From JAWKWA01 sp041397765 (GTDB lineage: Bacteria > Pseudomonadota > Alphaproteobacteria > Rhizobiales > Hyphomicrobiaceae), in the NCBI GenBank assembly GCA_041397765.1, contig JAWKWA010000002.1, positions 1 to 64,000 on the forward strand: 64,000 bases of DNA, given 5' to 3'. Shown here piece after piece: positions 62,152-64,000 of the stretch. How positions within the stretch are numbered: position 1 is the stretch's first letter; every line of letters starts with the position of its first letter. The position numbers and the translations under genes are program-made. The notes under the pieces are model-generated. The model saw only the letters and a program-made list of their open reading frames with translations, was not told the DNA's origin and searched no databases.

Positions 62152-63129
62152 GTGTCGAACGGGACCCAAGATCGCACGGCGCCGACCACGGTCGCCGGGA
62201 GGCCGGCGGCTGGTTCCGTCGCCGGCACCGGCGCGATCGACTCGACCGGCATCGCCCTTGCTCTTTGCGGCGCGCTGCTCTTCTCGCTGAAGCCGATCTT
62301 CATCAAGCTCAACTACGAGTACGATGTCGGCGCCTCGACGCAGCTTGCGCTCAGGATGCTGTTCTCGGTGCCGTTCTACAGCGCGATCGCCCTGCACGCG
62401 CTGCGCAACCGCCGCGCCAAGGCGCTGCCGACCGACCTCTCCCGCCGCTCGCTGGTCTCGACCGTCCTGATCGGCTTTCTCGGCTACTACCTGACCGCGC
62501 TGCTCGACATGGAGGGGCTGGCGCACATCACCGCGCAGTTCGAGCGCCTCATCCTCTTCACCTTCCCGACCTTCGTCGCCATCCTCGGCTACTGGTTCTT
62601 CGGCGAGCGGCTGGGGCCACGCCACCTCGTCTCGATCGGGCTCACCTATCTGGGCCTTGCGACGATCTTCGCCCGTGACCTGCACAGCCTCGGCGACAGC
62701 GTGGTGATCGGCACGGGCCTGGTGCTGACCTCGTCGGTCACCTATGCGATCTATCTGCTGCTCGCCAAGGGTCGCATTCGTGCGATGGGCAGCCAGCTCT
62801 TCACCTCGATCTCGATGCTGGCAGGCACGGTCGGCACGCTCGGGCATTTTCTGGTTCTGCATCCGGTCAGCGATCTGATCGTGCCGATGCCGGTGGTGTG
62901 GCTGTGCCTCGCCATGTCGATCCTCGCCACTTTCATTCCCTCGCTGCTGATCGCCGAGGCCATCAACCGGATCGGTCCGGGCCCGGCTAGCGTGACGACG
63001 GGGGCCGGGCCGATGTTCACGTCGCTGATGGCGATCTGGATCCTCGGCGAGGAGTTCTCGATCTGGCATGCGCTCGGCACCGCGCTGGTGATCGGCGGCA
63101 TCCTGGTGCTCAGTCGCGAGAGGAGCTGA
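62152..63129 (+). CDS. EamA/DMT family transporter
   Basis: The 325-residue product has ten predicted membrane helices arranged as two EamA repeats, beginning IDSTGIALALCGALLFSLKP and ending LGTALVIGGILVLSRERS. PGPASVTTGAGPMFTSLMAIWILGEEF in the last repeat is typical. Such proteins move small metabolites; the substrate is unknown. The start is GTG 62152. It lies alone between xerC and an SDR gene. Confidence 0.88.
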   Translation: MSNGTQDRTAPTTVAGRPAAGSVAGTGAIDSTGIALALCGALLFSLKPIFIKLNYEYDVGASTQLALRMLFSVPFYSAIALHALRNRRAKALPTDLSRRSLVSTVLIGFLGYYLTALLDMEGLAHITAQFERLILFTFPTFVAILGYWFFGERLGPRHLVSIGLTYLGLATIFARDLHSLGDSVVIGTGLVLTSSVTYAIYLLLAKGRIRAMGSQLFTSISMLAGTVGTLGHFLVLHPVSDLIVPMPVVWLCLAMSILATFIPSLLIAEAINRIGPGPASVTTGAGPMFTSLMAIWILGEEFSIWHALGTALVIGGILVLSRERS

Positions 63130-63237
63130 GGCGAACGCCTCCGTTCGATCCTGCCGTGCGGCAGGCGCGGCTACACGCGGGCGCGAGGGCGCTGTAGGGT
63201 GGTCGCAACGAACGCATCTCCGCGGAAGGAGCCCAAC

Positions 63238-63933
63238 ATGGTGAAGCACGCACTGATCGTCGGCGCCGGCTCGGGCATCAGCGCCTCGTTCGCGCGCCTA
63301 CTGGCGAAGGAGGGCGCAAAGGTCGCTCTCTCTGCGCGAAGCACCGAGAAGCTCACCGATCTCGCCAGCGAAGCGAAGGGACCGCTCATCGCCTGCGATG
63401 CCTCGAAGCCGGCCGATGTGGAGCGGCTGTTTGCGACGCTCGACCGGGATTTCGGTGCGCTCGATCTGGTGCTCTACAATCCGAGCGCCCGCTCGCGCGG
63501 GCCGATCGCCACGCTCGATCCGGTCGAGGTCGAGACGGCGCTGATGGTGACCGCCTATGGCGGTTTCCTGGTCGGGCAGGCGGCGGCGAAACGCATGTTG
63601 GGCCGTGGGCAAGGCACGATCCTCTTCACCGGCGCGTCGGCGAGCGTGAAGGGCTATGCCCTGTCGGCACCTTTCGCGATGGGCAAATTCGCGCTGCGCG
63701 GTCTTGCCCAGTCGATGGCGCGCGAGCTGCATCCCAAGGGCATCCATGTCGGCCATTTCATCATCGACGGCATGGTGCGTAACGCGCAGAAGGGTACGGC
63801 CGACAAGCCGGGGGCACCCGACAGCACGCTCGATCCCGATGCGATCGCGGCGAGCTATCTCGATCTCGTGCGCCAGCCGCGCTCGGCCTGGACGTGGGAG
63901 GTCGAGCTCAGGCCCTGGGTCGAGACGTTCTGA
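63238..63933 (+). CDS. short-chain dehydrogenase/reductase with atypical active site
   Basis: The 231-residue SDR has the cofactor loop GAGSGISASFA (9-19) and FTGASASVKGY, but the usual NNAG is replaced by YNPSA and the usual YxxxK by FAMGK, so the catalytic Tyr is missing. It may be a non-catalytic or altered SDR, as known for some family members. GGAAGGAG precedes ATG 63238 at ideal spacing. No neighbours suggest a substrate. Confidence 0.85.
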   Translation: MVKHALIVGAGSGISASFARLLAKEGAKVALSARSTEKLTDLASEAKGPLIACDASKPADVERLFATLDRDFGALDLVLYNPSARSRGPIATLDPVEVETALMVTAYGGFLVGQAAAKRMLGRGQGTILFTGASASVKGYALSAPFAMGKFALRGLAQSMARELHPKGIHVGHFIIDGMVRNAQKGTADKPGAPDSTLDPDAIAASYLDLVRQPRSAWTWEVELRPWVETF

Positions 63934-64000
63934 GCGCTTGGTGCAACTCCAACCGAGCTGCCGCTTTGCGGGATCGGCCGGTCTCGCGGAGCCATGTTCG

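Noticed and set aside
1..64000. CRISPR arrays, insertion sequences or prophage genes
   Set aside because: No regularly spaced direct repeats, transposases, integrases other than XerC, or phage structural genes were seen.

Overview
The window is GC-rich chromosomal DNA from an alphaproteobacterium, most likely of the order Hyphomicrobiales (Rhizobiales). The evidence is a CcrM-type GANTC methylase with a perfect CtrA box (TTAA-N7-TTAA) upstream, a second CtrA box before xerC, a LexA box of the alphaproteobacterial form GTTC-N7-GTTC, HemJ instead of HemG/HemY, and a gene order typical of the replication-origin region of this class. No phage, insertion sequence, integron or CRISPR array was seen.

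Region 1 (1-17.9 kb) is origin-proximal housekeeping: mnmE (cut by the window edge), a YyaL-type thioredoxin-domain protein, an L,D-transpeptidase, a flavodoxin, rho, hemJ and hemE run mostly leftward. ppsR-maf-aroE-coaE-dnaQ run rightward as a tightly overlapping operon. The 412-bp gap between hemE and ppsR is the position of the Caulobacter origin Cori and carries an A/T-rich stretch and DnaA-box-like sites. secB, fxsA, a Tim44-domain gene, mltA and an Smr-domain gene follow.

Region 2 (17.9-30 kb) is the segregation locus. Three parS sites flank or lie within a 765-residue membrane-anchored beta-helix-like protein, mnmG and rsmG, followed by parA and parB. Four copies of a 13-bp motif GTTGTANNGACTC, each containing a GANTC site, sit in the two gaps that hold the first two parS sites. 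holA-lptE-leuS face back toward parB; holA is interrupted by two frameshifts.

Region 3 (30-46 kb) holds a small lipoprotein, YggS, a conserved unknown, a FecBCD-type iron-complex ABC importer with a DUF2946-like gene, an LdtD-type L,D-transpeptidase, tRNA-Gly(GCC), a YbaK-type editing domain, a thioredoxin-TPR protein with LON-domain and Trm112-like genes, and the group radical-SAM/rnhB/ccrM. The radical-SAM gene has a LexA box overlapping its -35 element.

Region 4 (46-64 kb) is more accessory: small membrane proteins, an EmrAB-type efflux pair, an AraC regulator divergent from two SDR genes, a frameshifted LysR gene, a DUF2182/DUF1326 pair with a 33-codon ORF bridging it, and a cluster encoding DMSP demethylase (dmdA), an MMPA-CoA-ligase-like enzyme (dmdB) and acrylyl-CoA reductase (acuI). 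An rlmL-like methyltransferase, xerC, an EamA transporter and an SDR gene close the window.

The four apparent indels (two in holA, two in the LysR gene) look mostly like missing bases in short G/C runs, so sequencing error must be excluded before either gene is called dead.
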